A program made the translations under genes and the position numbers. Shown in pieces: positions 36,824 to 46,120 of a DNA stretch of 64,000 nucleotides. The notes under the pieces were generated by a model. It searched no databases, was not told the origin of the DNA, and saw only the letters and a list, made by a program, of their open reading frames with translations. The stretch covers positions 1,488,001 through 1,552,000 of the forward strand of contig NZ_CP036287.1 in assembly GCF_007748095.1 (NCBI RefSeq), in the 5' to 3' direction. This DNA is from Engelhardtia mirabilis (GTDB lineage Bacteria; Planctomycetota; UBA1135; GCA-002686595). Position 1 is the stretch's first letter. Each line of letters opens with the position of its first letter.

Positions 36824-39433
36824 ATGCGACTTGCCGCAATGTTCGTGACCCTCGTCCTCTCGCTGAGCGTCGCTGCTTGCGGAAGTGGGGAGGCGGAGAG
36901 CACTGACGCCGCGCTGCCGGCCCTCCCGGGTGACAGGGCGCCCGCGGCTGCCAACGCCGAGCTGGCCAAGATCGCGGAGGACGGGGACGCTTCGGCCGTC
37001 CCGTCGATCGCGGGCGCTTCGGTCCAGCCCGCGATCGCGGCGGTAGCCGAGGGCGCCGACGCCGGTCGCGCCGTCGTCGACACCTCGTCGGTCTTCGTGA
37101 CCGTTGTCGACGCGACCCTGGGCCTGCCGCTCGCCGGCGTGGAGGTGCGCGCCTTCGACGTGGCGGACCTCGACGAGAGCGATGCGGAGAAGGTCGTCGA
37201 CTCCAAGCTGCGTCGCAAGCGCTTGTGGCGCGACCTCGCGCCGAAGCTCACCGGCGAAGACGGCACGGTCCACCTTCCCGCGGCACGCGCGGAGCTCTAC
37301 GTCGTCGCGGAGCTGGACAACCGCGAAGCCTGGGCGCGCACCCGCGGCGCTGACCTGTCGCTCGAGCTCGACGTCCCGCGCCCCGTGCCGCTGCGGCTGA
37401 TGGGGCTCGACGGGCGCGTCGTCGCCGGGCTCCAACTCGAGCTGGAGACCGATCCGGACCGTCGCGTGCTCTTCGCCTCGCCGGACCGCGACCTCTCGCT
37501 GGAGCCCACCGACGAGCGCGGTCGCACCGAGGTCACGCAGTTGCAGGACTATCGCAGGCGTGTGGCCGAGCGCACCCTCGAGTCCAGCGCGGACCCGGAC
37601 TCGGACGACACCCGGCCCGAGGGCCTGGGCCTGGATCTGTTGCTGCTGAAGCCCCTCGCGCCCGGGCTCGACGGCCCCCCCCTCGAGGTGCGGTTGTCGG
37701 ACTTCACGCCGCCGGCGCTGGACGTCGTCCTGCCACCCCACGGCTCGCTCCGCATCCGTCTGGGCGGCGCCGGCGGTCGAGACGCCGCCAGCGGTCAGGA
37801 CATCGAGATCCTGTCGGTGGGGGACCGGTCTTCCGATGCAACGTCGTTTGCCGCGGACGATCGAGGCGTGGTCTCGATCCCGGTGGTCGGACTGGGCCGA
37901 CACTTCCAGGTCTCGTCGGTCCACGAGACGGTGACGGTCGCGGGGCCCATCGCGGATGGCCAGGTCGTGGCCGTCGAGTTGACCGGCGCCACAGCAGCCG
38001 TAGTCATCGATGGTCGGGTCGTCGACGGCGACGGGGCCGCGGTTCAAGGGGAGTTCGCCGTGAGCTTCGCGGCACAGGTTGGCGGGGTCTGGACCGAGGC
38101 CGCTGCCAAGGACTCGGTGCGCTCCGACGAGAACGGCCGCGTCGAGATCGCCCAAGCCTGGGTCGCGGGGCTCGAGGCGGAAGCGCGCGAGCTGCGACTG
38201 CGCTCGGCGTCGGAGATCTGGAAGCCGGAGAGTGGGGTCTACGGCCGCGCCGCCCTGCCCGTCGACCTGTCGGCCGGGGGCTACGAGAAGGGGCGACTGG
38301 ACGTCGGCGACATCGTCGTGGCCGGGCCTGCCTCGATCACGGCCGGCTTGGTGGTCGAGGAGAGTGGGACCCCGATCGTGGGCCAGGACCTGGACCTGGT
38401 CCGACTGCTGGAGCCTTCGGAGGCAGTGGATTACTGGAGCACTCAGACGGTGGGTAGCTCGACCACCGATGCCTCCGGCCACTTCAGCTTCACGCACCTG
38501 CCGCGTCGGGCGGGCGCGAAGTACGAGCTGCGCCCGGCAGGGCGCTCGGGTCCACTGAGCGAGGGCTCCTGGGCCGTGCGGGTGGGCGCGCAGGACAACC
38601 GCATCGAAGTGCCTGACAGCGGAGGGATTGCCCTGCGACTGGAGGCCGTCGAGGGCTTCGAGCTCGGTTCGTGCTACCTGACCGTCTCAGCGGGCGGCCG
38701 CGACGTTTGGAGCGGCATGCTCGGACAGCCGATGACCGAGACGGTCATCCGCGTGCCCTACGAGGGCGAAGTCTCGCTCGGGCTGATGGACATCGCCAAT
38801 CGTCTGATCGTCGCCAACGTGCAGGGGGTCGAGGTGCGCAGGGGCGCGACCACACGCGATCCGCGACTCTTGCCGCTGCGGGTCGGAGGCGGCCTCGAGT
38901 GGATGACCGTCACCGTCGTCGACCCCCTGGGCGCGCCGATCCGGGGGGTCAACGTCACCCTGCTGGTGCCCACCGGCGACTCGGGGGGGATGACCGGTGT
39001 CGCAGCAGAGACCGACCGCGACGGCCGGGCCGAGCTGCTCTGGTCTCCGGATGCCGTGTCGCTGTTCGTCAACAAGGCAGGCTACTTCCGCCATGAGGCG
39101 GCCGACCTGCAGGCGCAGATGCAGGTCACGCTGCGGCCTGGCGGGGCGCTACGGATCGAGGTCGATGGCGACCTCGACGAGAGCGGGGGGCGCTTCCAGG
39201 CCTATTGTGCTCGAGCATCGATCGAGAGCTTGGGGCTGAGACTCGAGCGCAGCGGCAACGCCTTCGAAGGCGCCTTGTACGGTCCTGGCGACTACACGAT
39301 TTCCTGGAGCTGGCAGGAGCAGGGCGTCGACGCGATCACCCTGATCGAGGGCGAGTCCACGATCGAGATGCTCGACGTGCCCGGGCAGCAGACCTTCGTC
39401 GTCCCCGCGCCCCAGCCCCCGTCGGGCAACTGA
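36824..39433 (+). CDS. Large lipoprotein with CarboxypepD_reg-like units, intact copy of a duplicated family
   Basis: 869 residues from the ATG at 36824. A lipoprotein signal ends LSVAACGSG. After an Ala/Asp-rich linker comes VTVVDATLGLPLAGVEVRAF, then DVADLDESDAEKVVDSKLRR and KRLWRDLAPKLTGEDG, which are the hallmark of this family. Further units include VIDGRVVDGDGAAVQGEFAV and WMTVTVVDPLGAPIRGVNVT. The motif VLPPHGSLRIRL is shared with the frameshifted copy. The end is a beta-rich domain with DYTISWSWQEQG. No enzyme signature. Likely a surface-exposed binding or structural protein; the family name is unknown to me. Confidence 0.8.
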   Translation: MRLAAMFVTLVLSLSVAACGSGEAESTDAALPALPGDRAPAAANAELAKIAEDGDASAVPSIAGASVQPAIAAVAEGADAGRAVVDTSSVFVTVVDATLGLPLAGVEVRAFDVADLDESDAEKVVDSKLRRKRLWRDLAPKLTGEDGTVHLPAARAELYVVAELDNREAWARTRGADLSLELDVPRPVPLRLMGLDGRVVAGLQLELETDPDRRVLFASPDRDLSLEPTDERGRTEVTQLQDYRRRVAERTLESSADPDSDDTRPEGLGLDLLLLKPLAPGLDGPPLEVRLSDFTPPALDVVLPPHGSLRIRLGGAGGRDAASGQDIEILSVGDRSSDATSFAADDRGVVSIPVVGLGRHFQVSSVHETVTVAGPIADGQVVAVELTGATAAVVIDGRVVDGDGAAVQGEFAVSFAAQVGGVWTEAAAKDSVRSDENGRVEIAQAWVAGLEAEARELRLRSASEIWKPESGVYGRAALPVDLSAGGYEKGRLDVGDIVVAGPASITAGLVVEESGTPIVGQDLDLVRLLEPSEAVDYWSTQTVGSSTTDASGHFSFTHLPRRAGAKYELRPAGRSGPLSEGSWAVRVGAQDNRIEVPDSGGIALRLEAVEGFELGSCYLTVSAGGRDVWSGMLGQPMTETVIRVPYEGEVSLGLMDIANRLIVANVQGVEVRRGATTRDPRLLPLRVGGGLEWMTVTVVDPLGAPIRGVNVTLLVPTGDSGGMTGVAAETDRDGRAELLWSPDAVSLFVNKAGYFRHEAADLQAQMQVTLRPGGALRIEVDGDLDESGGRFQAYCARASIESLGLRLERSGNAFEGALYGPGDYTISWSWQEQGVDAITLIEGESTIEMLDVPGQQTFVVPAPQPPSGN

Positions 39434-39498
39434 GCGATCGGGAGCAATACAGTGCTCTTCACCTTTCACGCTCTGGCAGGCGGGGCGTCCGCCCGAGC

Positions 39499-40971
39499 AT
39501 GCGCCATTTCATCGCCCCCGCCGTGGTCGCCGCCGCGCTCTTGGCCCCCGACGTCGCCGCCCAGATCGGGCTGACCGTCGCCGATCCGCACCTGGGGACC
39601 AGCTCCGGCCTCGGCGCCACCCTGGACGCCTGCATTGGCTCCGAGCTCGACTTCCAGCTCCAGGGCCCCTTCGGCCAAGTGGGCCTGCTCGCCATCTCGG
39701 GCAACCCGGCGGCACCCGGCGGCGGCATCCCCGGCGGCTTCCCGCTGGTCGTCGATCCGACCACGGCCATCTTCCCGGTGGCCGGGCCCTTCAACGCCCT
39801 GGGCCACCTGAACTGGTCGACGCCCCTGCCCGTGAGCCTGCCGGCCGGGGCCAACCTCTACTGCCAGGGCGCGGGGATCGAGCCCGCGACCGGCGCGCTG
39901 TCCCTCAGCAACCCGGTGGTGCTGACCACCTTCCTGCCCGAGCCCGGCGACCTGCCGCTGCTCTCGCCGGGCACCCACGTGGGCCTGATCTACAGCGATC
40001 CGCCCCTCTCGGCCTTGGCCGTGATGGACGCCGCCTGGAGCGAGTGCCTGGCCGCCGGCGTCGACGGGTTCGAGCTCGCGATCTCCTGGTCCGACATCGA
40101 GGTCGCGCCCGGCATCTACGACACGACCTACCTCGACACCCTCTTGATCCTGCTGCAGATCGCGGGGCTCGAGACCTTCCTGAACGTCGCCACGATCGAC
40201 ACGGTCAACTTGTCCCTGCCCGCGGACCTGGTCGACCCGAGCGATCCCCAGGAACTCGCGCCTGGCCTGACCTGGGACCACCCCCTGGTCGTGCTGCGCT
40301 TCCGCGAGGTGCTCGACCGCGTGGCGCCGCTCTTGGTGGAGCGCGACGGCTTCTTCCTGTCGGTCGGCAACGAGGTCGACACCTATTTGGGCTCGAGGCC
40401 GGAGCAACAAGTGCCCTACGCCAGCTTCGTGGCGGCGGCGGCGGACTACACCCACCAGCTCGAGCCCAAGCTCGGCGTCGGCTCGACCGTGACCCTGAAC
40501 GCACTGTTCCAGACCCCCGCGCTGTTCGAGCTGCTGCGCCAGGTGGGCGACAACGTGCCCTTCACCTACTACCCGGTGAATGGCGACGGCACCGTGATGG
40601 ACCCCTCGGTCGTGCCCGGCCACATCGCGGCCATGGCCGCCGCCGTGGCGCCGCGTCCGCTGATCCTGCAGGAGCTCGGCTACCCCTCGGGCTGGCAGCA
40701 GTTGGGGGGGATCGGCTCGTCACTCGAGAGGCAGCGCCAGTTCGTCGAGAACGCCTTTGCGGCATTCGCGAGCGCGGGCAACGTGCGCTTCGCGTCGTTC
40801 CTGCAGCTCGGCGATTGGGGCCCGGCCGAGCTGGCCCTGTTCCAGCTCTACTACGGCATCACCGACCCCCTGTTCCTCGAGTTCCTGGGCAGCCTCGGCT
40901 TCCGAGAGCACTTCACCGGCGCCCCCAAGCCCGCCTACGACCAGTTCCTGTTCGGCCTGGCCGGGCTGTAG
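39499..40971 (+). CDS. Secreted TIM-barrel glycoside-hydrolase-like protein with N-terminal sandwich module
   Basis: 490 residues from the ATG at 39499; signal peptide MRHFIAPAVVAAALLAPDVAA. Residues about 22-140 form a beta-rich module whose end (LPAGANLYCQGAGIEPATGA) resembles the shared C-terminal module of the genes at 28167 and 42159. The rest is a clan GH-A-like (beta/alpha)8 barrel: WSECLAAGVDGFELAISWSD at the entry, LSVGNEVDTYL with the Asn-Glu acid/base pair, and LILQELGYPSGW with the probable nucleophile Glu. This suggests a secreted polysaccharide-degrading enzyme; the exact GH family cannot be assigned by eye. Confidence 0.75.
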   Translation: MRHFIAPAVVAAALLAPDVAAQIGLTVADPHLGTSSGLGATLDACIGSELDFQLQGPFGQVGLLAISGNPAAPGGGIPGGFPLVVDPTTAIFPVAGPFNALGHLNWSTPLPVSLPAGANLYCQGAGIEPATGALSLSNPVVLTTFLPEPGDLPLLSPGTHVGLIYSDPPLSALAVMDAAWSECLAAGVDGFELAISWSDIEVAPGIYDTTYLDTLLILLQIAGLETFLNVATIDTVNLSLPADLVDPSDPQELAPGLTWDHPLVVLRFREVLDRVAPLLVERDGFFLSVGNEVDTYLGSRPEQQVPYASFVAAAADYTHQLEPKLGVGSTVTLNALFQTPALFELLRQVGDNVPFTYYPVNGDGTVMDPSVVPGHIAAMAAAVAPRPLILQELGYPSGWQQLGGIGSSLERQRQFVENAFAAFASAGNVRFASFLQLGDWGPAELALFQLYYGITDPLFLEFLGSLGFREHFTGAPKPAYDQFLFGLAGL

Positions 40972-40993
40972 CGCCCGGTCTAGGCTGCGGCCC

Positions 40994-42100
40994 ATGCCCA
41001 CCGACGAAGCGCAAGGGATCCTCGATCGCCGCGCACAGCTACGCACCTCCGCCCGGCGCCTGCACGGCCAGGGACGCACCCGTCCCCACGAGCTGCTCGA
41101 GGCCGCCGCCGCCTGGTGCCGCGAGCACGAGGTCGAGTGGGACCACTACGGCCGCGGCGCGATCCTGCAGGACTTCGAGGCCAAGGTCGCGGACCTGCTC
41201 GGCTTCGAGGCGGCGCGCTTCATGCCCTCGGGCACCATGGCCCAGCAGATCGCCCTGCGGATCTGGGCCGACCGGGCGGGGAGCTCTCACGTCGGCATGC
41301 ACCCGACCGCCCACGTGGAGCTGCACGAGGAGCGCGGCTACGCCCACCTGCACGGGTTGCGGGTGAGTCTGGTGGGGCCCGAGCGCACGCCGCTGTTGGC
41401 CGAGCACCTGCGCGGCCTGTCCGAGCCGATCGCGGCGCTGCTGGTCGAGCTGCCGATCCGCGAGGCGGGCGGTCAACTGCCGACCTGGGACGAGCTCGAG
41501 CAGCTCAAGTTCGCCGCCGCGGAGCTCTCGGTGCCCCTGCACCTGGACGGCGCGCGCCTGTGGGAGTGCGGGCCGGCCTACGGCCGCGCCCTGTCCGAGA
41601 TCACGCGCGGCTTCGCCTCCTGCTACGTGTCCTTCTACAAGGGCATCGGCGCCCTGCCGGGCTCGATGCTGCTGGGAGCCAAGGACTTCGTCGACCAGGC
41701 CGCGGTCTGGCAGAAGCGCCACGGCGGCAACCTGTTCAGCCTGGCGCCCAACGCGGCGACGGCGGCGATGCGCCTCGACGAGCGCCTGGCGCGCATGCCC
41801 CTGTGGCTCGAGCGGGCGCGCTCCATGGCGGCGACCCTGAATGCCATCGACGGTGTGCGCACCCTGCCCGACGTGCCGCACACGAACCTGTTCCACCTCT
41901 ACCTCGACCTCGACGCGGAGCGCGCCCTCGCCGCCCGCGACGCCGTCGCCGAGCAGTGCGGCATCTGGCTCTACGAGTCGATCGAGCCCGCCGACCGGCC
42001 CGGTACCTCGCGCTTCGAACTCTACGTGGGCGACGCGGCGATGGCGCTGAGTGACGAGGAAGTGGGCGAGGCCTTCGCGATGCTGTTGCAGCGCGACTGA
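40994..42100 (+). CDS. Threonine-aldolase-family PLP enzyme
   Basis: 368 residues from the ATG at 40994 (MPTDEAQGILDRRAQ), 22 bp after the previous stop; the frame extends upstream as a shadow of the glycosidase gene. It belongs to the beta-eliminating lyase/threonine aldolase group: FMPSGTMAQQIALRIWAD near residue 80, VPLHLDGARLWECG with the cofactor-binding Asp, and SFYKGIGALPGSMLLG carrying the Schiff-base Lys. It is cytoplasmic. Expected activity is cleavage of beta-hydroxy amino acids such as L-threonine or L-allo-threonine to glycine plus aldehyde, or a related lyase. Confidence 0.85.
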   Translation: MPTDEAQGILDRRAQLRTSARRLHGQGRTRPHELLEAAAAWCREHEVEWDHYGRGAILQDFEAKVADLLGFEAARFMPSGTMAQQIALRIWADRAGSSHVGMHPTAHVELHEERGYAHLHGLRVSLVGPERTPLLAEHLRGLSEPIAALLVELPIREAGGQLPTWDELEQLKFAAAELSVPLHLDGARLWECGPAYGRALSEITRGFASCYVSFYKGIGALPGSMLLGAKDFVDQAAVWQKRHGGNLFSLAPNAATAAMRLDERLARMPLWLERARSMAATLNAIDGVRTLPDVPHTNLFHLYLDLDAERALAARDAVAEQCGIWLYESIEPADRPGTSRFELYVGDAAMALSDEEVGEAFAMLLQRD

Positions 42101-42120
42101 GGCCCCGCCCATTTGACATC

Positions 42121-42149
42121 CAGGGCACGGCGCTCAGGCGACGGTGCCC
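42121..42149. terminator. Hairpin between convergent genes
   Basis: GGGCAC (42123-42128) pairs with GTGCCC (42144-42149), and an inner CGC-TCAG-GCG stem closes the loop. Located between the convergent stops at 42100 and 42159, it could serve as a bidirectional terminator. The stem is interrupted by an internal loop. Confidence 0.35.
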
Positions 42150-42158
42150 GAGCGTCGA

Positions 42159-43061
42159 TCACGGCGAAACCGCGCGCAGGCCGTTGCTGGCGGCGACGCC
42201 GAAGGCACTCGCCGGATCGACGACCCAGGCTTGCACGAACAGCTCGGACCCCGGCGCAAGGGCCGCGGGCCAGACGAAGGGCGTCGACGCCGCGCCGCTC
42301 CCGTCGACGGTCGCCGGCGGCAAGAGGAGCTGCGGCGTCGGCACCAACAGCCCGCCGAACAGGGGCAGGGACAGCTCCGCCGTGCCCACGACCATCACCG
42401 CTGGCGCGCCGGGCAGGGCGCCGGTGAGCGTGACCGCGCCGGGCTCCGCCGGGCATAGGCTGCCGGTCCCCGCGAGCAGGGGCGTGCCGACGCTGCCGGG
42501 GACCGCACCGCCCAGGTCACTCCAGGGAGCTGCGGGGTCGCCGAAGGGACAGTCCGCGAAGAACAGGGTCAGGCGCAGGTCGGTGAACTCCCCGTCGAGG
42601 GGGCCGTAGCCGTCGCCTCCGCCGGGCAGGCTGAAGGGCGAGCCGCCGGTCCAGTGCAGGAACCACGACCACAGGGGCGTGCCCGGCGGCGGCGTCACGA
42701 GCCCGTTCAGGGCGCTGGTGTGGAACGACTTGGTGAAGGTGCCGGGACCGCTCCAGCCTTCGAGATCGCTCGAGAAGCCGTCGAGCCCGGTGGGCAGATC
42801 GAAGGTCAGCCCCATGGACCAGGGCCCGGTCTCGTGGACCACCAAGGTCGCGTCGATGCGCGCGTCGACGATCTCGCCGACTTCGCTGGAGACCACCCAG
42901 ACCTCGCCCGCCACGGCGAAGGGGGTGAAGGGGGAGAGGTCGAAGACCAACTCCTTGCCGGCCGCGTCTGCCACGGCGGGTAGCAGGGCGACGGCGGCGG
43001 CGGCCGTGAGTAGGCGCGCGGTGGAGGACTGAACGAGGCTGGCGTTGCGGCGATTCGACAC
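42159..43061 (-). CDS. Secreted protein with the shared 122-residue C-terminal module
   Basis: 300 residues. The start is a GTG at 43061, supported by an AGGAG ribosome-binding site 8 bp upstream and by the signal peptide (TARLLTAAAAVALLPAVADA). Residues about 30-175 form a beta-rich domain with LSPFTPFAVAGEVWVVSSE and WSMGLTFDLPTGLDG, of unknown family. Residues 179-300 are the module PWSDLGGAVPGS to FVQAWVVDPASAFGVAASNG, which aligns without a gap to the last 122 residues of the FG-GAP protein at 28167. Probably surface-located. No catalytic residues seen. Confidence 0.75.
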   Translation of the reverse strand: MSNRRNASLVQSSTARLLTAAAAVALLPAVADAAGKELVFDLSPFTPFAVAGEVWVVSSEVGEIVDARIDATLVVHETGPWSMGLTFDLPTGLDGFSSDLEGWSGPGTFTKSFHTSALNGLVTPPPGTPLWSWFLHWTGGSPFSLPGGGDGYGPLDGEFTDLRLTLFFADCPFGDPAAPWSDLGGAVPGSVGTPLLAGTGSLCPAEPGAVTLTGALPGAPAVMVVGTAELSLPLFGGLLVPTPQLLLPPATVDGSGAASTPFVWPAALAPGSELFVQAWVVDPASAFGVAASNGLRAVSP

Positions 43062-43183
43062 GTTGCTCTCCTGGGCTGGGATCCGGGTCCGGTCAGGTGG
43101 CCGGACGACGACCCTTGTTAGCGCGCCGAGGGGCGAATGTTTCGCGAATGCGTCGTCCTGTTCGCGTGCCGCCCGCGGGGCGA

Positions 43184-45382
43184 TCAGGGTGCGTCGAAGC
43201 GCACCAGGGTCTGCTCGCCCACGGTCGTCTCGATCTCGATCTCCTCCAACTGCTCGCCCAGGGACTCGAGGCGGACGATCAGAAGTCCGGGCGGTACGGC
43301 GACGGTGCGCGGAGACTCCGCGGAGACCGGCAAGCGGCAGTAGAGTCCGCCATCGGGTAGTTCGACGAAGACTCGTAGGCCCTCCGCGTCGCCCGCCTCG
43401 ACGCGCAACTGTGCCGCGGGCAGGATCTCGACGCGTTGGTCGGTCAGCTCGTGACCACCGGCGATCAACACGCCGCGGCGCAGGCCGTACCACTGGTGGT
43501 CGAGCGAGTCGAAGCGCAGGGAGTAGCTGGAGGGGGCGAGGGTGGCGACGGCGAACTCGTCGCCAGCGAAGAGCGGGAGCACCACGCCAGCCGCCGGCTG
43601 GAGCCCATGCTCGTCCTGCAGGACATGCAACCAACCCTCCATCGACGTCTCGCTTCGCGGTTCGATCACGCTGCCCGAAAGGGACCCGCCGACGTCGAGG
43701 ATCAACTCCACGTCGCGCGCCCCGGTCGCGACCCGCAGCGCTCTGAAGAGGCCGAACCCCGCGGGGGCTGCCACGGTAGTCAGGACGTACTCGCCGGGAG
43801 CCATGGCCTCGAGGCGAAAGCTGCCGTCTTCCCCGGTCTCGGTGGTGAAGCTTCCGGCGAGGTCGTCGCGCTTGGCCATCAAGGCGACGTCCGCCGCGGG
43901 GCTCCCGTCTGGAAACAGCACGCGCCCCGTGATCTCGTGGCCCTGGAACACTCGAACCGTGGTCTCGACCAGCGCGCTGCCGATGGGTACGTCGAGTGAC
44001 TCGAGCACGGTCGCGGCCGGATGACGGATCCGCAGCCGATAGGGGGTGCCGTCGTCGCGGTACATGTCTTCGAAGATCCTCCCGCTTGGTCCGACCAAGT
44101 AGCGTCCCGGCTCGATCGGCTCGAACTCGAAGCGACCCTCGACGTCCGCGCTGCAGAGGATCGAACCATCGCCCTCGATCGCCCGACGCGCGATCTCGCT
44201 CGAATGCCGACCCCGTGGGCGGATCATCAGCTCCGCGTCGGGAACCGGTCGCCCGCTCGCGTCGACGGCGACACCCCGCACCGTGCAGTGCAACTGGACC
44301 TGCCAGCGAAGGGGGCCGTTCTCGCCAGCCGCGAGGCGCAGGGGTGCGGGCTCCGTCCGCCACAGCTCATCTCCGCGCCACAGGGCCAACTCCAAATCGC
44401 GGCCGGCGGGCAGCCCGGCGAGGGCGACGCGACCGTCCTCAGTGCTCGGGGCCGACCACTGGCGTCCAGACCCGTCGCGCAAGCGCAGCTCGAAGCCCGG
44501 TACCGGGTTCTCGCTCTCGTCGACGATCGTGCCCTCCAGTGTGGCGCGCGGAGTCGCGTCGGGCGTTGCCGGCGCGCCTGCGGTCCGCTCGGCCGGTCCG
44601 GGCTCAGCGATTGGCGCCAACTCGGACCCTGGCCGCTGGGGGACCATGATCGCGACGACGGTCGCGGAATCGGTTTCAGGGCGAAGCGACGAGGTAGGGC
44701 GATCCTGAGTCAGGAGCACCAGCCCGAGGACGACGACGGAGGTCAGGACTGCGGCACCGACGAGGATCTTCATCGCAAGAATGGGGAACAGGGGCGGGGA
44801 CACCGACGCGACCCACGACGGTCGCCGAATCCCGGGGGATACCAATGGCGCGAACGCCCCGAGCCAACCCGCTTCGCCCCCGTCGCGTTCGAGCCGTTCG
44901 CGCAGGGCGGCGTGGGCTCGGTTGAGGCGACGACTGACGGTCTCGGGCGAGGTGCCTTCCCGGCGCGCGATCTCGCGCGGCGTGAGCCCCTCGAAGTAGC
45001 GCTGCAACAGCACGAGCCGGTGCCCCTCGCCGAGGGCCAGCACGTGCACCACCAAGTTGCGGTGGGCCTCGGCCTGGTCGAGCAGGTCGGCGTGGGTGGC
45101 GACGCGCTCTTCTCGCGCGACTTGCTCCTCGCGCCAGCGGCGGCGGTTGTCGGCGCGCAGACGCGAGCGCAGCTTGTTGCGAACGATCGCCGCCAGCCGC
45201 GCGCTGGGCAGGAGCTGCCCGCTCCAACCCTGGCGCAGGGCGTCCAGCAGCGTGTCCTGGGTCGCGTCCTCGGCCAGGGCGGGATCGTCGACCATGCGGC
45301 GCGCCAGGCGCAGGATCCACTCGCGCTGGCCGAGCAGGTCCAGGTCGGAGGGGTCGAAGGCGGCGGAGTGGGGTCCGTTCAC
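43184..45382 (-). CDS. ECF sigma factor fused to a transmembrane segment and CarboxypepD_reg-like ectodomain
   Basis: 732 residues from a GTG at 45382. Residues about 15-95 are sigma-70 region 2 (LVDDPALAEDATQDTLL-type helix, seen as DDPALAEDATQDTLLDALRQ), and 110-165 region 4 (LVLLQRYFEGLTPREIARRE, GTSPETVSRRLNRAHAAL). A linker leads to a membrane segment (KILVGAAVLTSVVVLGLVLL) near residue 205-225. The remaining 500 residues are extracytoplasmic beta units: LEGTIVDESENPVPGFELRL, VRGVAVDASGRPVPDAELMI and ITGRVLFPDGSPAADVALMA. The sigma domain would stay in the cytoplasm, tied to the membrane. No separate anti-sigma factor gene adjoins it. A one-protein sensor and transcription factor is plausible. 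Confidence 0.88.
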   Translation of the reverse strand: MNGPHSAAFDPSDLDLLGQREWILRLARRMVDDPALAEDATQDTLLDALRQGWSGQLLPSARLAAIVRNKLRSRLRADNRRRWREEQVAREERVATHADLLDQAEAHRNLVVHVLALGEGHRLVLLQRYFEGLTPREIARREGTSPETVSRRLNRAHAALRERLERDGGEAGWLGAFAPLVSPGIRRPSWVASVSPPLFPILAMKILVGAAVLTSVVVLGLVLLTQDRPTSSLRPETDSATVVAIMVPQRPGSELAPIAEPGPAERTAGAPATPDATPRATLEGTIVDESENPVPGFELRLRDGSGRQWSAPSTEDGRVALAGLPAGRDLELALWRGDELWRTEPAPLRLAAGENGPLRWQVQLHCTVRGVAVDASGRPVPDAELMIRPRGRHSSEIARRAIEGDGSILCSADVEGRFEFEPIEPGRYLVGPSGRIFEDMYRDDGTPYRLRIRHPAATVLESLDVPIGSALVETTVRVFQGHEITGRVLFPDGSPAADVALMAKRDDLAGSFTTETGEDGSFRLEAMAPGEYVLTTVAAPAGFGLFRALRVATGARDVELILDVGGSLSGSVIEPRSETSMEGWLHVLQDEHGLQPAAGVVLPLFAGDEFAVATLAPSSYSLRFDSLDHQWYGLRRGVLIAGGHELTDQRVEILPAAQLRVEAGDAEGLRVFVELPDGGLYCRLPVSAESPRTVAVPPGLLIVRLESLGEQLEEIEIETTVGEQTLVRFDAP

Positions 45383-45476
45383 GGGGAGTCTCTCGCCGCC
45401 GGGCGCGCAGACTGGACGGTGTATTCGCCGAAACTCGACGGGTCGCGGCGCAACGTCCCGCCCGCGCGGGCGGCTC

Positions 45477-45944
45477 TCAGTCCACCGCCGCGTACTCGCC
45501 GCGCATCAGCGTCGTCCACTCCCCGCCCTCGGGGGCCATGGCCATCTCGAACACGGTCAAGCCGTCCTCGAATGTGTAGGCGTAGCGGTGCTTGCCCATG
45601 GGCGAGGAGTTCTCGAACACCAACCGGTTGCCGTCGAACCCACCGCGTGCCGTGCCGCCCTTGCCGCCCATCGAATCGAACCAGTACATCAGGCACTCGT
45701 CCGTCTCCGGGTCGACCGAGTAGACCCCGTGGCCGCGGAAGGTGACCGCGCCCGAGTCGTCGGTCTGTTCGTACTCGGTGATGACGAAGAAGCCGTCGAG
45801 CATCCGTCCGCGGATCGCGCCGCGGCGGGTCTGGGGCTCCGGGCTCCAGGGCGAGGGCTGCATGTGCTCCGGTCCGGCCCAGTGGCCGGTCAGGGCGCCG
45901 AGGCGTTGGTGGAGCGGGCCGGGCGCGGGCATGTGGCTGTCCAT
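45477..45944 (-). CDS. DUF1579-family protein
   Basis: 155 residues from the ATG at 45944. It has no signal peptide. The pattern LGALTGHWAGPEHMQPSPW, the internal MLDGFFVITEYEQ and FRGHGVYSVDPETDECLMYW match the DUF1579 family (lipocalin-like small proteins of unknown role). It lies 94 bp upstream of the sigma-factor fusion on the same strand and could be co-transcribed with it. Confidence 0.8.
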   Translation of the reverse strand: MDSHMPAPGPLHQRLGALTGHWAGPEHMQPSPWSPEPQTRRGAIRGRMLDGFFVITEYEQTDDSGAVTFRGHGVYSVDPETDECLMYWFDSMGGKGGTARGGFDGNRLVFENSSPMGKHRYAYTFEDGLTVFEMAMAPEGGEWTTLMRGEYAAVD

Positions 45945-46120
45945 GGGGATCTCCGGAGGTCGGGTGGGTGGAGTTCCGAGTCTAGTCCGGGGTCGAGGCG
46001 CGGGATCCAGATTGGGGCGCAGGGGCGCCTGGCGACCCGGGAGCGGACCCCGCGCCGCGCGGGCGCCGCTAAACAGGGGCGTGACCCTGCCGATCGATGC
46101 AAGCTAGGACGGTAATCCTT

